From Marinobacter salarius (lineage in GTDB: Bacteria; Pseudomonadota; Gammaproteobacteria; Pseudomonadales; Oleiphilaceae), in NCBI RefSeq assembly GCF_032922745.1, contig NZ_CP136693.1, forward strand, positions 62,001-126,000: a stretch of 64,000 bases of DNA, in the 5' to 3' direction. A program made the translations under genes and the position numbers. Positions 8,653 to 17,887 of the stretch are shown here, in pieces. Position 1 is the stretch's first letter. Each line of letters begins with the position of its first letter. The notes below the pieces were generated by a model. That model did no database searches, was not told where the DNA came from, and saw nothing but the letters and a program-made list of their open reading frames with translations.

Positions 8653-9291
8653 ATGCACGACTATCAGCAACAGTTCATTGAGTTCGCCATCCGCCGCAAC
8701 GTGCTCCGTTTCGGAGAGTTTACGCTTAAATCCGGCCGCACCAGCCCCTATTTCTTCAATGCGGGGCTGTTCAATACCGGGGAGGATCTGCTTGAGTTAA
8801 GCAAGGCCTATGCCGCAGCACTCCAGCGTAGTGGGCTGGATTATGACATTATTTTCGGGCCTGCCTATAAGGGCATACCGTTGGCGACGGTCACCGCCAT
8901 GGCCCTGGCCGCCGAGGGTAACAACAAACCATTCGCCTTCAACCGAAAAGAAAAGAAAGATCACGGCGAGGGTGGCAATATCGTGGGTGCCCCCCTGGAG
9001 GGCAAGGTACTGATTGTTGATGACGTTATTACCGCTGGCACGGCTATCCGGGAATCCATGGAGCTGATCCGCACCTCAGGGGCGGAGCCCGCAGGCGTGC
9101 TCATTGCCCTCGACCGTCAGGAGCGAGGCGCTGGTGAACTATCTGCCATCCAGGAAGTTAAACAGGAGTTCGACATTCCTGTGGTCAGTATTATCAGGCT
9201 CGAGCAGGTGCTTGCCTACCTGCAAAGCAGGCCCGGCTTCTCAGAACATGCTGACAAAGTCGCCGCATATCGGGACGAGTACGGAGTCTGA
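8653..9291 (+). CDS. pyrE: Orotate phosphoribosyltransferase
   Basis: 212 residues. It joins orotate to PRPP to form OMP in pyrimidine synthesis. The PRPP-binding signature is plain (VLIVDDVITAGTAIRES, about residues 119-135), with FTLKSGRTSPYFFNAG near the N terminus and the flexible catalytic loop NRKEKKDHGEGG. Divergent from crc, with an 81-base gap holding both promoters. No pyrimidine attenuator hairpin is seen before it. Confidence 0.97.
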   Translation: MHDYQQQFIEFAIRRNVLRFGEFTLKSGRTSPYFFNAGLFNTGEDLLELSKAYAAALQRSGLDYDIIFGPAYKGIPLATVTAMALAAEGNNKPFAFNRKEKKDHGEGGNIVGAPLEGKVLIVDDVITAGTAIRESMELIRTSGAEPAGVLIALDRQERGAGELSAIQEVKQEFDIPVVSIIRLEQVLAYLQSRPGFSEHADKVAAYRDEYGV

Positions 9292-9370
9292 ATCCAGGCA
9301 TGGTTTATCGTTCAGCTTTTGGTATGCTTCCTGACATACATTGTTTCAAGCGGAGCGCCAGTCTCTCACC

Positions 9371-10018
9371 ATGAATCGTCTGACCAGGTTTTCAATCGCT
9401 GTATCTGCTGCGGCTGCGCTGATGTCTGCCTCTATCGCAGAGGCAAGGATGTACCGCTATACCGATGAGAACGGTCAGATTGTCATCAGCAGCACCATCC
9501 CTCAGGAAGCGTCCAGGCGGGGCTACGACATTCTCAGCAAGAATGGTCGGGTGATTGAAACGATTGATCCGGAACCCACCGAAGAGGAAATTGCCGCCAG
9601 GGAAGCCGAGGAAAAACGCCAGGCCGAAGCGGAACGGCAGCGGGAGCTCGACCGCAAGCTTCTGGAGCGCTACAGCCACCCAGACGAAGCCGTGCGCGCC
9701 ATGCACCGGAAAATACGTGAGTTGCAGGGGCTGAATCAGCTCAAGAGAGGCAACATTTCGGTGATCGTCAGCCAACTGGACAGCGAACAGAGCCGGGCTG
9801 CAGACCTGGAACGTTCCGGTCGCGACATCCCCGAAGCGACACTGGAAAAAATACGGCGGCTGGAAGTCCAGATTCGTGACATCGAACGTGAGATCAACTC
9901 GCAGAACGCCAATATAAAAGCCCTGCGAGAGCGGTTCGAGGCGGACATTGAACGGCTGGAAGAGATAACCGGCGAGGAAAGAACGCTTCCGCTGGACCCG
10001 GACGATCTGGAAGAGTAA
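9371..10018 (+). CDS. Periplasmic DUF4124 protein with coiled-coil C terminus
   Basis: A 215-residue exported protein: signal peptide to about residue 25 (ends S-I-A-E-A), then a DUF4124 module (MYRYTDENGQIVISSTIP), then a long charged coiled-coil rich in Glu, Arg and Ala (about 70-205). The role is unknown; DUF4124 modules often sit at the start of periplasmic proteins linked to the cell wall or division, and coiled coils suggest self-association. ATG 9371 gives a proper signal peptide, while the frame-opening ATG at 9341 would spoil it. It follows pyrE after 79 bases and ends at a shared terminator. Confidence 0.8.
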   Translation: MNRLTRFSIAVSAAAALMSASIAEARMYRYTDENGQIVISSTIPQEASRRGYDILSKNGRVIETIDPEPTEEEIAAREAEEKRQAEAERQRELDRKLLERYSHPDEAVRAMHRKIRELQGLNQLKRGNISVIVSQLDSEQSRAADLERSGRDIPEATLEKIRRLEVQIRDIEREINSQNANIKALRERFEADIERLEEITGEERTLPLDPDDLEE

Positions 10019-10047
10019 TAAACCACACGGCTTGACCAATCAGGCAC

Positions 10048-10077
10048 AAAAAAGGTCACCTTGCGGTGACCTTTTTA
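10048..10077. terminator. Bidirectional Rho-independent terminator
   Basis: A 10-bp perfect stem (AAAGGTCACC at 10051-10060 with 10065-10074), loop TTGC, T run on the plus strand and A run before the stem. It can end both the DUF4124 gene (plus) and the phasin gene (minus). Confidence 0.9.
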
Positions 10078-10102
10078 TGCTTCAAAGAACTCCGGTTGCC
10101 GT

Positions 10103-10525
10103 TCAGGCAGTCGCGGGGCTCTTCTTGGCAGTGCTGGTGCTTTTGCGGGCTGTGGTTTTGCGTGCAGCCGGCTTCTTGGCCTGGGCGGTAGCCTTGGTTG
10201 ACTGGGCAACGCTGGTCACTTCGTCCGCTGCGTCGGCAACGGTATCTGCGCCTTCAGCCGCTTCTTTCTCGAGCTTGGCAACCAGGTCGGCCGCAAAGCT
10301 GCCGAAACGGGTGTTCAGGCTGCGCAGTTGCTCGAACAGGTTCTCACTGTAGCCATAGTAACGAGTGCGCAAGGTCTTAACACTGTATTCACGGGCTTCG
10401 GTTTCCAGCTTTTCTGCGTACTCGAACGGCTTGGAAGCCAGTTTTTTCTGCTGCTCTTCAGCCGCGTTGATACCCTTCGCTACGATGTCCTGAAGCTGTT
10501 CCTGATAGGTCTTGAGTTTACCCAT
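10103..10525 (-). CDS. Phasin family protein with histone H1-like lysine/alanine tail
   Basis: 140 residues. The first ~95 are amphipathic helix, as in phasins that coat polyhydroxyalkanoate granules (start MGKLKTYQEQLQDIVAKGIN). The last ~30 are a repetitive Lys/Ala/Thr tail (KKPAARKTTARKSTSTAKK), like the DNA-binding tail of Pseudomonas PhaF. PhaF links granules to the nucleoid so they are shared at division; a similar role is an inference. ATG 10525 has TAGGAGAG before it; the frame further upstream is not supported. No pha synthase genes lie nearby. Confidence 0.8.
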   Translation of the reverse strand: MGKLKTYQEQLQDIVAKGINAAEEQQKKLASKPFEYAEKLETEAREYSVKTLRTRYYGYSENLFEQLRSLNTRFGSFAADLVAKLEKEAAEGADTVADAADEVTSVAQSTKATAQAKKPAARKTTARKSTSTAKKSPATA

Positions 10526-10862
10526 GATGACTCTCCTAAGATTGTGGATGCGTGGTTTGAAAATCTGCATCGTTATCGCCGGCAAACCGATGCCGACTTC
10601 TGATCACATGTCGAAGGTTACGGTCAAAAATTAGAATGTTCATACTAAAACCATCCCCTATTCATCATCTATCAAAGGGGGGACCGGATCGTCTCGGAAT
10701 TTACGGATCGTTCACTTGATGATTCTGTCAGCTTCGGCATACTCTGCGCCTTGAATTGAGAAAGCCCGTCTCCCCGTTTTATTCAGGCCTCGCTTCTGAC
10801 GCACCCCGATACTGTAATAACAGCACTAACAACACGCTGCTAAACGGATTGCGAACAATACA
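10526..10862. other. Intergenic region between phasin and lipoprotein genes (337 bases)
   Basis: AT-richer than its surroundings and with no credible coding frame. It must hold the phasin promoter (minus) and the promoter of the lipoprotein gene at 10863 (plus). Only a weak, imperfect C-run/G-run pairing near 10653-10680 and several TAATAA-like stretches near 10815 were seen; no operator could be named. Confidence 0.5.
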
Positions 10863-11387
10863 ATGCAAGGTAAAAAATTCTGCCAGAACGCTGCGGATCT
10901 CCGACAGCTAACGAAAATCGTCGTAGCCGGATTGGCCCTGGCTATCATGGCCGGATGCCAGGAAGACTCCGGGGCGTCAAGGGCCGCTTCAAGCCAAGCC
11001 AGCGAAGCATCGGAACAAAGGCTGGGGGGCGCCATTTCATCAATTCGGGGCACGCTTGGGCAACCTGAAACGGCGCAGGGTGAGCCCCCCAGTGCAGTGA
11101 ATCCGACCGACTCGGAGTCGATCACCGCCCCCACACTGTACTGGGACGCTCCGCTTACCCGGGAAGACGGCTCACGCCTCTATGCCAGCGACATCAGCGG
11201 CTACCGCATCTATTATCGCCTGCGACACACGGACAATTACGAGGTCATATCACTCTCCGGTGATGACATCACCCGCTACCAGCTTGAGGGCTTCCCCCCC
11301 GGGGCCTACGAATTCAGCATTACCGCCCTTGACGACAGTGGACTGGAAAGTCAGCGTTCCGATCCAATCACTGTCGACCTGATCTAG
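10863..11387 (+). CDS. Lipoprotein with a fibronectin type III-like domain
   Basis: 174 residues. The N terminus has a lipoprotein signal with lipobox I-M-A-G-C at about residue 32, so the mature protein is lipid-anchored. A low-complexity Ser/Ala/Glu linker follows, then a C-terminal module of about 85 residues whose pattern (APTLYWDAP... ISGYRIYYR... YEFSITALDDSGLES) is that of a fibronectin III fold. It probably binds a protein or polysaccharide at the envelope; the partner is unknown. No clear ribosome site precedes ATG 10863, so the start is less certain than the domains. Confidence 0.7.
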   Translation: MQGKKFCQNAADLRQLTKIVVAGLALAIMAGCQEDSGASRAASSQASEASEQRLGGAISSIRGTLGQPETAQGEPPSAVNPTDSESITAPTLYWDAPLTREDGSRLYASDISGYRIYYRLRHTDNYEVISLSGDDITRYQLEGFPPGAYEFSITALDDSGLESQRSDPITVDLI

Positions 11388-11397
11388 GCGCAGGCGC

Positions 11398-11730
11398 TTA
11401 CCACCTGAAGATGACCCAACTGGGCACCAGCATGTCGGTCTCGCTCTCACGAATCCAGCCACCACCATCTGCTGGCACCAGGTAGTATTCGGGACCGACT
11501 TCCGGCACTACTTTGATCTCCACCAATTGACCATTCACCCGGTATTCGTAGAACACCTCGTTCTCACCCGGGCGAATCACGATCTGCGCCCCGTCAGCGG
11601 ATGGCTGATAATCAGACACCACCAGGGGCTCCCTGGGTGTCTGTACAACATCGACATCCTCCTGGGCCATTGAAGGCCCGCAGAGCACACCCAACACAAG
11701 ACCCGAGCAAGCGATACGTTTCATTTTCAT
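11398..11730 (-). CDS. DUF2782 periplasmic protein
   Basis: 110 residues with a signal peptide (cleavage after about residue 22, G-P-S-M-A). The mature part fits DUF2782: an E-Y-R-V-N-G-Q-L-V-E-I-K-V motif, G-P-x-Y-Y-L-V, and the closing DMLVPSWVIFRW. Function unknown. A DUF2782 gene next to and divergent from polA is typical of Pseudomonas and relatives, which supports the family assignment. Confidence 0.8.
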   Translation of the reverse strand: MKMKRIACSGLVLGVLCGPSMAQEDVDVVQTPREPLVVSDYQPSADGAQIVIRPGENEVFYEYRVNGQLVEIKVVPEVGPEYYLVPADGGGWIRESETDMLVPSWVIFRW

Positions 11731-11853
11731 GGTACTCTTCGGTTCTGTTTAGAGACGTGCATAATCACGCTGACACACGGGAAATGCACCCCGTTTATGT
11801 CAGAGTTGCACAAGCCTATCAACGCTTCAATCAGAATCCGGATCCGTTTTGAT

Positions 11854-14589
11854 ATGACACAGCAGCAGACTCCGCCGGTAGTTCTTGTAGATGGCTCTTC
11901 CTACCTCTTCCGCGCCTATCATGCCCTGCCGCCACTGATGACCAGCAAGAGCCACCCCACGGGCGCCATAAAGGGCGTTATCAGCATGATCCGGAAGCTG
12001 GAACAGGATTTTCCAGGCTCAAAAATGGTGGTGGTGTTCGACGCCAAGGGTAAGACCTTTCGCAACGACCTGTACGAAGACTACAAGGCCACCCGCCCGC
12101 CTATGCCGGATGACCTGGCCATGCAGATCCAGCCAATCCACGACATGGTTCGGGCCATGGGCCTGCCCTTGTTGATCGTCAGTGGCGTGGAAGCCGACGA
12201 TGTCATCGGCACCCTGGCCCATGAAGCCACCAGCAAGGGCATTGATGTGGTGGTGTCGACCGGCGACAAGGACATGGCGCAGCTGGTGAGCGATCACGTC
12301 ACCCTGATCAACACCATGACGGATACCCGCATGGACCGCGACGGCGTGGTCGAGAAATTCGGCATTGGCCCGGAGCAGATCGTGGACTACCTGGCGCTGG
12401 TGGGCGACAAGGTGGACAACATTCCCGGAGTCAACAAGTGCGGCCCGAAAACCGCCGTTAAATGGCTACAGGCGTGGGACAACCTGGATAACATCATCGA
12501 GCACTCGGATGAGGTCAAAGGCAAAATTGGCGAATACCTTCGGGAAGCCACCGAAACCCTGCCGCTCAGTCGCCAACTGGCCACCATCAAAACCGACGTG
12601 GATCTTGAGTTCGGGCTGGAAGACCTCAAGCTGAGGACCCAGGACGACGGTCAGTTGCTGGAACTGTTCCGGGAGTATGAGCTTCGATCCTGGATTGCCG
12701 AGCTCGAAAACGGCGACTCAGCCGATGAAAAAAGCGCGGACGATGCCGTCGACAACAGCGCCAATCCGGCCAGCAAAGAGAAAACATACACAATAGTGAC
12801 CGATCAGGCAGAGCTGGATACCTGGATTGATCGCCTCAACAAGGCACCGCTGTTCGCCTTTGATACCGAGACCACCAGCCTGCGTTATATGGACGCCGAT
12901 GTCGTTGGTGTGTCCTTTGCCATTGAGCCCGGCGAGGCTGCCTACGTGCCATTTGGCCACGATTATATGGGCGCCCCGGAACAACTGGACCGGGAAACAG
13001 TGCTGGACCAGTTGAAACCTTTGCTGGAAGACCCGAAGAAAGCCAAGCTCGGCCAGAACCTCAAATACGACAAGAACGTGCTGGCCAACCACGGCATCCA
13101 CCTGGAAGGCATTGCGGAAGACACCATGCTGGAGTCCTACGTACTCAATTCCGTAGGGTCTCGTCACGACATGGACTCGCTGGCCAGGCAATACCTGGGC
13201 GAGCAGACCATCACTTTCGAATCCATCGCCGGCAAAGGCGCCAAGCAACTGACCTTCAACCAGATTGATCTGGAGCAGGCTGGCCCCTACGCGGCAGAAG
13301 ACGCCGATATCACCCTTCGACTGCACCAGGCGCTGCGACCGCAACTGGAGAAAACCGGCCGGCTGCGGGACGTCTATGAAAACATCGACCTGCCACTGGT
13401 GCCCGTACTGTCCCGTATGGAGCAACGAGGTGCGATGATCAGCGCCAGCACGCTGCGCAAGCACAGCCAGGAACTGGCAGAGCGTATGGCGGAGCTTGAG
13501 AAGGAAGCCCACGAGGAAGCCGGCGAAAGCTTCAATCTGGGCTCTCCCAAGCAACTACAGGCTATTTTCTACGACAAAATGGGGCTGCCGGTGGTAAAGA
13601 AAACCCCGAAAGGCGCGCCCTCCACGGCGGAACCGGTGCTGCAGGAACTGGCCCACGAGCATACCCTGCCCCGATTGATCCTTGAGCACCGCAGCCTGAG
13701 CAAGCTGAAATCCACCTACACCGACACCTTGCCGGAATTGATTCACCATCGCACTGGCCGGATTCACACCTCCTATCACCAGGCGGTAACGGCCACCGGC
13801 CGGCTGTCGTCCTCGGAGCCGAACCTGCAGAACATTCCCATCCGCAGCGAACAGGGCCGGCGCATTCGCCAGGCTTTCGTGGCCCCGGAGGGCTACAAGC
13901 TGATGGCGGCGGACTACTCCCAGATTGAGCTGCGCATCATGGCGCACCTGTCGGGCGACAAGGGACTGCTCAAGGCGTTCGAAAAGGGCGAGGACATTCA
14001 CCGGGCGACGGCTGCCGAAGTCTTTGGCGTGGCCGTCGACGACGTCTCCGGCGACCAGCGCCGCAGCGCCAAGGCCATCAACTTCGGACTCATTTATGGC
14101 ATGTCCGCCTTTGGCCTTGGCCGCCAGTTGGATGTGGGTCGCAACCAAGCACAGGAGTATATTGACCGCTATTTCGAGCGCTATCCCGGCGTGCTGAAAT
14201 ACATGGACAGTATTCGCAAACAGGCCCACGACGACGGATACGTGGAAACGCTCTACGGCCGTCGCCTGTACCTGCCGGAAATCAACGCCCGCAACAAGCA
14301 GCTGCAACAGGCCGCCGAGCGTACGGCCATCAATGCCCCCATGCAGGGGACTGCCGCGGACATTATCAAGCGGGCCATGGTCAGCGTTGAGGACTGGCTA
14401 CAGGAACATCACCAGGACGATGCCCGAATGATCCTGCAGGTTCACGACGAACTGATTCTGGAAGTGCGTGAATCCGCCGTGGACAAGATTCGCGAAGGCC
14501 TTGAGAAGCGGATGTCTGCTGCGGCATCGCTGGATGTACCCTTACTGGTGGAGGCCGGCGTCGGTAATAACTGGGACGAAGCCCACTGA
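11854..14589 (+). CDS. polA: DNA polymerase I
   Basis: 911 residues with three complete parts: a 5'-3' exonuclease domain (about 1-290), a 3'-5' proofreading domain with its motifs intact (FAFDTETTSL; NLKYDKN; YAAEDAD), and a family A polymerase domain (DYSQIELRIMAHLSGD; KAINFGLIYGMSAFGLG; QVHDELILE). It removes RNA primers and fills gaps in replication and repair. ATG 11854 matches the family start (VVLVDGSSYLFRAYHALP follows); the 19 codons before it look spurious. No strong Shine-Dalgarno is seen. Confidence 0.97.
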   Translation: MTQQQTPPVVLVDGSSYLFRAYHALPPLMTSKSHPTGAIKGVISMIRKLEQDFPGSKMVVVFDAKGKTFRNDLYEDYKATRPPMPDDLAMQIQPIHDMVRAMGLPLLIVSGVEADDVIGTLAHEATSKGIDVVVSTGDKDMAQLVSDHVTLINTMTDTRMDRDGVVEKFGIGPEQIVDYLALVGDKVDNIPGVNKCGPKTAVKWLQAWDNLDNIIEHSDEVKGKIGEYLREATETLPLSRQLATIKTDVDLEFGLEDLKLRTQDDGQLLELFREYELRSWIAELENGDSADEKSADDAVDNSANPASKEKTYTIVTDQAELDTWIDRLNKAPLFAFDTETTSLRYMDADVVGVSFAIEPGEAAYVPFGHDYMGAPEQLDRETVLDQLKPLLEDPKKAKLGQNLKYDKNVLANHGIHLEGIAEDTMLESYVLNSVGSRHDMDSLARQYLGEQTITFESIAGKGAKQLTFNQIDLEQAGPYAAEDADITLRLHQALRPQLEKTGRLRDVYENIDLPLVPVLSRMEQRGAMISASTLRKHSQELAERMAELEKEAHEEAGESFNLGSPKQLQAIFYDKMGLPVVKKTPKGAPSTAEPVLQELAHEHTLPRLILEHRSLSKLKSTYTDTLPELIHHRTGRIHTSYHQAVTATGRLSSSEPNLQNIPIRSEQGRRIRQAFVAPEGYKLMAADYSQIELRIMAHLSGDKGLLKAFEKGEDIHRATAAEVFGVAVDDVSGDQRRSAKAINFGLIYGMSAFGLGRQLDVGRNQAQEYIDRYFERYPGVLKYMDSIRKQAHDDGYVETLYGRRLYLPEINARNKQLQQAAERTAINAPMQGTAADIIKRAMVSVEDWLQEHHQDDARMILQVHDELILEVRESAVDKIREGLEKRMSAAASLDVPLLVEAGVGNNWDEAH

Positions 14590-14609
14590 ACCCTCTCGCC
14601 CAGGTTCCG

Positions 14610-14642
14610 TTTTGGGGCGAACAAGGTGGTTTCGCCCCAAAA
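14610..14642 (+). terminator. Terminator-like hairpin after polA
   Basis: A perfect 12-bp inverted repeat (TTTTGGGGCGAA at 14610-14621, complement at 14631-14642) with a 9-base loop, 21 bases past the polA stop. A T run (TCTTTTT) follows about 9 bases later rather than at once, so termination strength is uncertain. Confidence 0.65.
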
Positions 14643-14809
14643 CACACCATTCTTTTTGCAGTCTCACCAGTATGCTCCCAGCAACGACGGCGCTGGGCTC
14701 GACAGCCGAAAACGGCACGAAATTCGCAAGCCTTGTGAGGGTCGGCCCCGCATTCGCATGAGTGAATACCGGGCCATGTTGTGACACTTTTCTACCCGAG
14801 GCACTCACC

Positions 14810-15178
14810 ATGACTTTTCTGGCTTCCGAGCGCAGTTGGCTTATGAACCCTGGCTTACTGAAACTGGTTCACCAGTGTCGCCGCTTAATTCAGTCTGAGT
14901 TCGGGGTAAAGCTGCACCTCACGGAAGAGCACCTGGAACGGCATCTAGCGGACTATGCCAGCAAAACCCGCTCAGCCCACCTCATCCACACCTGGGAAAT
15001 ACTCAGACCCCAGATCCCTCACCTGGACCTGCACGACGAGACCGACAATGCGAAGCGAATGTATCGCGGACAGGAAATTGCCGAGGAAACGTCTAGGGGC
15101 GACAGTAGTGCTTCCGAAACGGAAGCAGAAAGGACGAGAAAGAAGAAGGTTATCTATCGTGGGCAGGTTATTGGTTGA
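14810..15178 (+). CDS. Hypothetical protein with paired YRGQ motifs
   Basis: 122 residues if started at ATG 14810, which has GAGG eight bases upstream; a second in-frame ATG is at 14843. The N-terminal half is helical and basic; the C-terminal half carries two related short motifs (M-Y-R-G-Q-E-I and V-I-Y-R-G-Q-V-I-G) separated by a charged Glu/Ser/Arg/Lys linker. No signal peptide or membrane segment. I do not recognise a family function. The downstream hairpin (15175-15199) overlaps its stop codon. Confidence 0.6.
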   Translation: MTFLASERSWLMNPGLLKLVHQCRRLIQSEFGVKLHLTEEHLERHLADYASKTRSAHLIHTWEILRPQIPHLDLHDETDNAKRMYRGQEIAEETSRGDSSASETEAERTRKKKVIYRGQVIG

Positions 15179-15199
15179 GGGGCGCCGTACGCCCCTCAA
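15175..15199. terminator. Hairpin between convergent genes, overlapping a stop codon
   Basis: A 10-bp perfect stem (TTGAGGGGCG with CGCCCCTCAA) and a 5-base loop. It contains the TGA of the gene at 14810-15178 and ends 9 bases before the fadL stop. There is no clear T run, so its terminator role rests on position. Confidence 0.5.
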
Positions 15200-15207
15200 G
15201 GTATTAC

Positions 15208-16614
15208 TTAAAACTGCTTGCTGACCTGTACCCCCGCACTCCAGGCATCAAGCTCATAGGTACCACGGTAGCGAGCCGCCCCGGGCATGGGCTCGTCGTT
15301 GACGTCATAGTTCTGTTCGTTCACCTCTTCGTCGTCGAACAGCAACACCCCGGCGGCCACGTCTACCGTCCAGCCTGAACGGGCGTCGGCGTACTGTGCG
15401 CCCAGCGTGACCCAATCGCGATCCCCTGACGGGATTCGAGCCGTACGGAAATCGTCGTTCACCGGCGACTCATCCCAGGCATAGCCAGCCTTGAATGCCC
15501 ACTCCGGGGTCGCCTGCCAGATGGCGCCGACATTGGCCTGCCAGGTGTCTTTCCAGTTTTCCGAAACGTGCGTCACCAGGCGCTCATCACCAAGACCGGG
15601 CCCTGCCTGAGAAGAAATTGGGCCATTGTCCTCACGGCTGACCACATCCAATGCCTCAAACCGGCTCCACTTGGCCCAGGTCGCACCTGCCAGCAGTGTT
15701 ACGGTATCGGTCAATTGGTGACGGGCACCGAAGGTAATGCTCTCGGGAATATCCAGCGGGACAGTCACCCGTTCAGTGACCGTGGACTGGCTGAACGTCA
15801 GGCCACCACCGCCAAGGCTACCCTGCGGATAGTTACGAACTTCCGCGTCGCCATCCAGCTCCAGTTCTGTTCCGGTCTGGGCGGATATACCAAACTGTGT
15901 TCGCTCCGACATTTCCCAAAGCAAGCCAAAGGCAAAGGTGAGCGCCACGTCACTGCCTTCGATATCCGCATAACCGTCTTCCAGGGTCCCCGGGGGCAAC
16001 CCGAAGCGGGCTTCCGTACCACTGTAGTCCTGGAATTTGGTCAGCCGGCCTTCGGCGTAGATCACATTGACGCCAGCACCCATGGAGAATCCATTACCGT
16101 CGTTAACGGCAATGGACGGGCTGAATGCAATGGCGGTCAACTCGGTCTTGTCCGCGAAAAAGCGCCCCTTGAAGTCATCCTCGTAATCCGCCGCAAGGCC
16201 ATAGGGGGCGTGCAGACCGAAGCCCACGTCCAGCCAGTCATTGATTTCGTGGGTCATGTAAAAATTGGGAAGGACGGCCGGGTCGGCGATATCACCACCG
16301 TTTCCACCGGCGACGGGACGACCGTCATCGCGAACGGCACTGCCGGTGCCTTCCTTGAGCTCGGCATCAATATCCAGAACGGCGGCACCAAACGACATAT
16401 TGGTGCCGGAAAGCTGACTCATGCCGGCCGGATTGAAGAAAACCGTGGTGGCATTTTCCGGATTGGCTGCGGTGCCGGCGTTGGCAACGCCCATGGCACT
16501 GGCACTTTGCTCATTGAGTGAAAAACCACCGGCCAGCGCTGCGGCGGGTGCCACCAACGCCGATACCGTCGCGACTCGGATAACAGAGCCGGGCAATACT
16601 TTGTTTTTGCGCAT
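15208..16614 (-). CDS. FadL/OmpP1-family outer membrane transporter
   Basis: 468 residues with a signal peptide (cleaved around A-A-A-L-A-G) followed by the FadL hatch signature GFSLNEQSASAMGVANAG and N-P-A-G-M. The rest is beta-barrel sequence ending in an aromatic residue (V-S-K-Q-F). FadL-type barrels pass long-chain fatty acids, alkanes or other hydrophobic molecules across the outer membrane; the substrate here cannot be told from sequence. Transcribed on its own, 115 bases downstream of pilU. Confidence 0.9.
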   Translation of the reverse strand: MRKNKVLPGSVIRVATVSALVAPAAALAGGFSLNEQSASAMGVANAGTAANPENATTVFFNPAGMSQLSGTNMSFGAAVLDIDAELKEGTGSAVRDDGRPVAGGNGGDIADPAVLPNFYMTHEINDWLDVGFGLHAPYGLAADYEDDFKGRFFADKTELTAIAFSPSIAVNDGNGFSMGAGVNVIYAEGRLTKFQDYSGTEARFGLPPGTLEDGYADIEGSDVALTFAFGLLWEMSERTQFGISAQTGTELELDGDAEVRNYPQGSLGGGGLTFSQSTVTERVTVPLDIPESITFGARHQLTDTVTLLAGATWAKWSRFEALDVVSREDNGPISSQAGPGLGDERLVTHVSENWKDTWQANVGAIWQATPEWAFKAGYAWDESPVNDDFRTARIPSGDRDWVTLGAQYADARSGWTVDVAAGVLLFDDEEVNEQNYDVNDEPMPGAARYRGTYELDAWSAGVQVSKQF

Positions 16615-16729
16615 AAATCCCCCTGGATGATCGTCAGGTTAGAGTATACGCATCACGGGCCAATGGCCTCAAATGCCATCACTACTGATTCAGAATCCTA
16701 ATCGTTTACTACTTTAGTCTAATTCCCGA

Positions 16730-17851
16730 TCAATCGTCCTGGATCGACAACTTGTCGACACTGGAAGCCAGCTTGTCAGCGCCCTGGGAATCGGCACCCA
16801 GCTTGATCATCAGGCGCAGGTCGTTGGCTGAATCCGCGTGCGCGAGGGCATCCTCATAAGTGATGGAGCCTTCGGCATAGAGTTCATAAAGCGCCTGATC
16901 AAAGGTGCGCATGCCGCTCTCGTTGGACTTGGACATCAGTTCCTTAAGTCGGTGCACTTCGCCTTTTCGAATCAGGTCCGCGACCAACGGTGTGTTGATC
17001 AACACTTCAATGACGGCTTTGCGGCCCTGCCCGTCCGGCGTCGGGATCAACTGTTGAGCGACGATGGCCTTGAGGTTCAGGGACAGGTCCATCCAGATCT
17101 GGTTGTGCTGTTCCGGCGGGAAGAACTGGATAATCCGGTCCAGCGCCTGGTTGGCGTTGTTGGCGTGCAGGGTAGCGAGGCACAGGTGGCCGGTTTCAGC
17201 AAACTGCACAGAGTATTCCATGGTCTGGCGGGTACGCACCTCACCGATGAGGATCACGTCCGGTGCCTGGCGCAGGGTGTTCTTCAGAGCCACTTCAAAG
17301 CTATCGGTATCGATGCCCACCTCTCGCTGGGTCACGATACAGCCCTGGTGCTGGTGCACGAATTCGATGGGGTCTTCGATGGAGATGATGTGGCCCCGGC
17401 TGTTGCGGTTACGATGCCCGAGCATAGCCGCCAGCGAGGTGGACTTACCGGTACCGGTGGCACCCACGAACATGATCAGTCCACGCTTGGTCATGGCCAG
17501 ATCCTTGATGATTTCCGGCAGTGCCAGGTCATCAATCTGCGGGATTTTCACCTCGATCCGCCGCAGCACCATGCCGCAGAGGTTGCGCTGGAAGAAGGCG
17601 CTGACACGGAAGCGACCGATGCCTCGGGCACTGATGGCGAAGTTACACTCGTGGCTTTCTTCGAATTCGACCCGCTGTTTGTCGTTCATGGCGCCATAGA
17701 CGAACTCCCTCGTCTGCTCCGGCGTCAATGCATTCTTGGTGACAGGCAGGACCTTGCCGTTGACCTTCATGGAGGGTGGCACACCGGCAGTAATGAAAAG
17801 GTCGGAGCCGCCTTTGTCCACCATCAAACGGAGCAGTTTTTCGAATTCCAT
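16730..17851 (-). CDS. pilU: Type IV pilus ATPase PilU
   Basis: 373 residues. A GspE/PilT-family ATPase with Walker A (FVGATGTGKSTSLAAM), Asp box (ISIEDPIEFVH), Walker B (DVILIGEVR) and His box (ATLHANN). The start (MEFEKLLRLMVDKGGSDLFI) and the extended C terminus beyond that of PilT identify PilU. PilU boosts pilus retraction together with PilT. The open frame continues 44 codons upstream, but that part is inside the inverted repeat described at 17888-17995 and is not conserved coding sequence. It is preceded by pilT on the same strand. Confidence 0.94.
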   Translation of the reverse strand: MEFEKLLRLMVDKGGSDLFITAGVPPSMKVNGKVLPVTKNALTPEQTREFVYGAMNDKQRVEFEESHECNFAISARGIGRFRVSAFFQRNLCGMVLRRIEVKIPQIDDLALPEIIKDLAMTKRGLIMFVGATGTGKSTSLAAMLGHRNRNSRGHIISIEDPIEFVHQHQGCIVTQREVGIDTDSFEVALKNTLRQAPDVILIGEVRTRQTMEYSVQFAETGHLCLATLHANNANQALDRIIQFFPPEQHNQIWMDLSLNLKAIVAQQLIPTPDGQGRKAVIEVLINTPLVADLIRKGEVHRLKELMSKSNESGMRTFDQALYELYAEGSITYEDALAHADSANDLRLMIKLGADSQGADKLASSVDKLSIQDD

Positions 17852-17887
17852 GATCTTTTTACCTGTGTTTCTGGCTTTCGGTGATTT

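Noticed and set aside
12718..14307. Long minus-strand open frames inside polA
   Set aside because: Shadows of the polA codon pattern; no protein family features and no start signals.
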